NCBI GenBank assembly: GCA_038246575.1
Contig: JBBRVU010000178.1
Location: 1 to 8,351, forward strand
DNA: 8,351 bases
Origin: JACCUZ01 sp038246575
GTDB lineage: Bacteria; Actinomycetota; Actinomycetes; JACCUZ01
Reading direction: 5' to 3'
Shown: positions 6,588 through 8,351 of the stretch, one piece after another
How the letters are laid out: every line of letters starts with the position of its first letter
How positions within the stretch are numbered: position 1 is the first letter of the stretch
Translations under genes and position numbers: made by a program
Notes under the pieces: model-generated
Databases searched by the model: none
What the model was told of the DNA's origin: nothing
The model's input: the letters and a program-made list of their open reading frames with translations, nothing else

Positions 6588-6776
6588 GACGCCGATCGTC
6601 GCATGCCCGCCGGCGTAGGCGTAGGATGGAGTCCCTGCCCCGGACCCCGGCTGCGTTTCGATGACCGTGGGATGGACGTGGTTCGTTGTGGGCTTTGGGG
6701 CGCGCGTGTTCCGACGTTGGGGTCCCTGCCGTTGGGCGACTGGAACTTGCACCGGCCTGAGGGCTGGTCGGGGCGC
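6588..6776. promoter_or_regulatory. Divergent intergenic region between the patatin operon and the ANTAR cluster
   Basis: These 189 bases must hold the promoters of both divergent transcription units. On the plus strand TAGGAT at 6622-6627 fits TANNNT, but no good -35 box is seen near 6600. GGCGTA is repeated back to back just before it (6612-6623). No clear -10 was found for the minus strand. A 39-codon ATG frame (6661-6780) overlaps the STAS-ANTAR start as ATGA. GTCCCTGCC occurs twice (6631-6639 and 6722-6730), and GTTGGG flanks the second copy. The start of the plus-strand gene is uncertain, because an in-frame ATG at 6672 would take up most of this region. Confidence 0.4.
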
Positions 6777-7532
6777 ATGAACGCCGGGTTTCCGAAGGGC
6801 GAAAGCAGCGGGGTGGGACCTCTTCCCTCGGGGCTCGGGAGTGTGGTTGCCGAGCCCACCCGGGATGCTGGGCGGCAGGTCCTGAGACTTGTTGGTGATC
6901 TGGACCTGGAGAGCAGCGCCGACCTGACCCAGCGGCTTGTGGCGCACGCCAGGAGCACCGACTCCGCCATTGTGTTTGTGGACCTGTTGGATGTCACGTT
7001 CCTTGACTGCTCCGGGCTGACACCGTTGCTGCGCTCCGAGATGAGTCTCGCGGCCGATGACCGGCTGCTGGTGCTTCTGTCGCTGTCTTTGCCGGTACGG
7101 CGGTTGTTCGGACTGCTGAACGGCATGCACCGGATGCCGCTGCTGGACCGGGCTTTGGCCCAGGAATCTGCCGAGTCGCATGACACGACTGGGGAAGTCC
7201 CTACCGACCGCTCCCACCGGCTCGGACGATCGGCAGCGTACGGGGACGGGCTGCAAGCGGCGCTGCACGAGCGCAGGGTCCTGGGCCAGGCGAAGGGCCT
7301 GCTGATGAGTCTGCACGGTTGCAACGCCGACCAGGCAGAGAGTCTGCTGCTGCTGGTCGCTGAACATCGACAGGTCAACGCCGGCGAGGTTGCTGCCGGC
7401 TTGGTTGCCGTGGCGGGCGCAAGTAGCGGCGACGGCATGACGGTGGCATTGGAGGTTGGCGTCCACGCGGCCGTACGTGCCGCGCTGGGGACCCGAGGAG
7501 CGGCCGCCATGTGGCCGCGAGCCGGCCAGTGA
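6777..7532 (+). CDS. STAS-ANTAR two-domain regulator
   Basis: This 251-residue protein joins two regulatory domains. Residues about 22-127 look like a STAS domain, as in anti-sigma-factor antagonists. VLRLVGDLDLESSADL (35-50) is the first strand-helix unit. VFVDLLDVTFLDCSGLTPLL (66-85) holds the DxSG-type helix start, here D77-C78-S79-G80, where S79 aligns with the serine phosphorylated in SpoIIAA-like proteins. Residues about 158-210 are an ANTAR domain, with the ALHERRVLGQAKGLLM pattern (161-177) followed by two amphipathic helices. ANTAR domains bind hairpin RNA and prevent transcription termination. Third codon positions contain noticeably more A/T than in pyk, so the gene may be weakly expressed or more recently acquired. 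The start is uncertain: ATG 6777 gives a product that begins shortly before STAS, and ATG 6672 would add 35 residues with no recognised domain. Neither has a strong ribosome binding site. The GAF-ANTAR gene begins 52 bases after its stop. Confidence 0.85.
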   Translation: MNAGFPKGESSGVGPLPSGLGSVVAEPTRDAGRQVLRLVGDLDLESSADLTQRLVAHARSTDSAIVFVDLLDVTFLDCSGLTPLLRSEMSLAADDRLLVLLSLSLPVRRLFGLLNGMHRMPLLDRALAQESAESHDTTGEVPTDRSHRLGRSAAYGDGLQAALHERRVLGQAKGLLMSLHGCNADQAESLLLLVAEHRQVNAGEVAAGLVAVAGASSGDGMTVALEVGVHAAVRAALGTRGAAAMWPRAGQ

Positions 7533-7557
7533 CCGGCCACCGGGGGTTGGTGCCCGG
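7500..7557 (+). repeat. Three consecutive GC-rich stem-loops at the STAS-ANTAR/GAF-ANTAR junction
   Basis: Stem 1 is GCGGCC (7500-7505) with GGCCGC (7513-7518) and a 7-base loop. Stem 2 is GCCGG (7521-7525) with CCGGC (7533-7537) and a 7-base loop that includes the stop codon of the STAS-ANTAR gene. Stem 3 is CCGGG (7540-7544) with CCCGG (7553-7557) and an 8-base loop. A competing pairing joins GTGGCCG (7511-7517) with CGGCCAC (7534-7540), which would open stems 1 and 2. There is no T-run afterwards. The arrangement could be an attenuator or an ANTAR-responsive RNA switch. However, the loops are not the six-base loops with A1 and G4 known for ANTAR targets, and GC-rich sequence forms such stems easily by chance. 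Confidence 0.4.
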
Positions 7558-7584
7558 GTCGAGAGCCCTGACAGCAAGACAGTC

Positions 7585-8316
7585 ATGACGGCCGTCGCAC
7601 CTGCGCGCGCCGAGCAGATCCTCACCGACCTGCTGGATGCGGATGCAAGCCCGGCGGACGGCGACCTGCCGCGGCGACTTGTGGCGATGTGCGCCGAAGA
7701 GGTGCCGGTCACCGGCGCCGGAATCATCGTGATGACCGACGCCGGTCCGGGGGCGATGCTGGCCAGCACGGACGGTCCGGCCCGGACGATGGAGGACCTG
7801 CAGTTCACCCTGGGCGAGGGCCCCTGCGTGGACGCCTCGACCAGCGGCCGGCCGGTGCTGCAACCCGAGCTGGCCCGGAGCGCGCCGGCCCGGTGGCCGG
7901 GGTTCGCCGATGGCGCGTTGGCGGCCGGGGTGCGGGCCGTTTTCGCGTTCCCGCTGCAGGTGGGCGGCATCCGGGTCGGGGTGCTGGACCTTTATCGCGA
8001 CGTTGAGGGCAACCTGGACGACGGGGAGCTGGCGGAGGCACTGGCCTTCGCCGACGCCGCGACCTCGGTGCTGCTGCACCTGCAGGCCCAGACCGGTCCC
8101 GACGGCGCGACCCGCCTGGTGACCATGGTGGAGGACCGGGCCGAGGTTCACCAGGCGACTGGCATGGTGTCCGTTCAGGCCGCCACCGGCCTTGCGGAGG
8201 CCCTGGTGCTGCTGCGGGCACACGCCTACGCCGCTGAACGACCGATCGCTGACGTGGCCCATGACGTGGTTATCCGGAGGCTACGCTTCGACCTGGAGGT
8301 CGATCGTCATGGTTAG
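7585..8316 (+). CDS. GAF and ANTAR domain regulator
   Basis: This is a 243-residue actinobacterial-type GAF-ANTAR protein. Residues about 27-165 form a GAF domain, a pocket that senses small molecules or binds partners. FTLGEGPCVDA (74-84) followed by RPVLQPEL (89-96) is the characteristic segment, and FAFPLQVGGIRVGVLDLYR (120-138) is the last strand pair. Residues about 185-236 form the ANTAR domain, with the pattern VHQATGMVSVQ (188-198), ALVLLRAHAYA (206-216) and DVAHDVVIRRLRF (223-235). It should act as an RNA-binding antiterminator controlled by its GAF domain. The ATG at 7585 is the only good in-frame start near the domain. No Shine-Dalgarno sequence stands out before it; further in-frame upstream sequence to 7456 overlaps the preceding gene and is rejected. 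It is 52 bases downstream of the STAS-ANTAR gene and probably co-transcribed. Its last eight bases overlap the next gene. Confidence 0.92.
   Translation: MTAVAPARAEQILTDLLDADASPADGDLPRRLVAMCAEEVPVTGAGIIVMTDAGPGAMLASTDGPARTMEDLQFTLGEGPCVDASTSGRPVLQPELARSAPARWPGFADGALAAGVRAVFAFPLQVGGIRVGVLDLYRDVEGNLDDGELAEALAFADAATSVLLHLQAQTGPDGATRLVTMVEDRAEVHQATGMVSVQAATGLAEALVLLRAHAYAAERPIADVAHDVVIRRLRFDLEVDRHG
8295..8300 (+). promoter_or_regulatory. Strong ribosome binding site of the third gene of the ANTAR cluster
   Basis: GGAGGT is a near-perfect Shine-Dalgarno sequence, eight bases before the ATG at 8309. It lies inside the 3' end of the GAF-ANTAR gene. It is the clearest ribosome binding site in the window and is the main reason for calling a gene start at 8309. 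Confidence 0.75.
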
Positions 8317-8351
8317 GGACAACAAGGAACCCGAGAACGAGTCGTGGGCCG
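8309..8351 (+). CDS. Start of an unidentified gene, cut off by the window end
   Basis: The first 14 codons read MVRDNKEPENESWA, charged and hydrophilic, and then the window ends. ATG 8309 overlaps the last eight bases of the GAF-ANTAR gene (stop TAG 8314-8316) in another frame, and GGAGGT lies eight bases upstream. Translational coupling to the GAF-ANTAR gene is therefore likely. The visible residues show no domain. From its position a further sensor or ANTAR protein is possible, but this is a guess. Confidence 0.6.
   Translation, partial: MVRDNKEPENESWA

Noticed and set aside
5760..7532. STAS-ANTAR gene extended upstream to a 590-codon frame
   Set aside because: The added N-terminal part is antisense to the patatin gene. 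Homology starts only near 6840.
7528..7533. AGTGAC as an ANTAR hexaloop (A at 1, G at 4)
   Set aside because: The flanking bases C7527 and C7534 cannot pair, so the six bases are not closed as a hexaloop; the real stem gives a 7-base loop.
5739..7970. Patatin gene extended to 743 codons
   Set aside because: The in-frame extension beyond 6587 is antisense to the STAS-ANTAR and GAF-ANTAR genes and adds no domain. The patatin domain begins just after ATG 6587.
7375..8262. 295-codon minus-strand frame opposite the GAF-ANTAR gene
   Set aside because: It is the antisense shadow of a gene with clear GAF and ANTAR motifs.

Overview
The window is very GC-rich, with strong G/C preference at third codon positions, GTG starts and leaderless-looking starts. 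It also carries ANTAR-domain regulators. Together these point to a high-GC Actinomycetota chromosome. The family cannot be fixed from the sequence; relatives of Geodermatophilaceae or Frankia are a guess. No rRNA, tRNA, CRISPR array or intact mobile element was seen.

Left part (1-3250, plus strand): the 3' three-quarters of gltD (glutamate synthase small subunit) is followed by about 770 bases without an intact gene, then by pyk (pyruvate kinase), which has a leaderless-type start. The gap is not empty. Its first 430 bases are the decayed remains of an esterase of the enterochelin-esterase (Fes/IroE-like) alpha/beta-hydrolase type, with a lost N-terminus, two internal deletions and a frameshift near the 3' end. 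The remaining 336 bases hold an inverted repeat and short, unidentified coding-like fragments.

Middle part (3261-6587, minus strand, convergent with pyk): a compact four-gene run, in transcription order patatin-like phospholipase, PlsC-like membrane acyltransferase, Nudix hydrolase fused to a NYN/PIN-like nuclease domain, and a DUF456 membrane protein. Gaps are 6 bases, a 4-base GTGA overlap and 22 bases, so one operon is likely. A lipid deacylase beside a lysolipid-type acyltransferase suggests acyl-chain remodelling of membrane lipids; this is inference.

Right part (6588-8351, plus strand, divergent from the patatin operon): a regulatory cluster with a STAS-ANTAR protein, a GAF-ANTAR protein and the first 14 codons of a third gene that overlaps the second. 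ANTAR domains bind RNA hairpins and act as antiterminators. STAS and GAF are protein-partner and small-ligand sensing domains, so the cluster probably couples signals to control of transcript elongation. Three successive GC-rich stem-loops cover the junction between the first two genes and are candidates for local control.

The most noteworthy items are the Nudix-NYN fusion in the lipid operon, the STAS-ANTAR/GAF-ANTAR tandem with its hairpins, and the esterase pseudogene.
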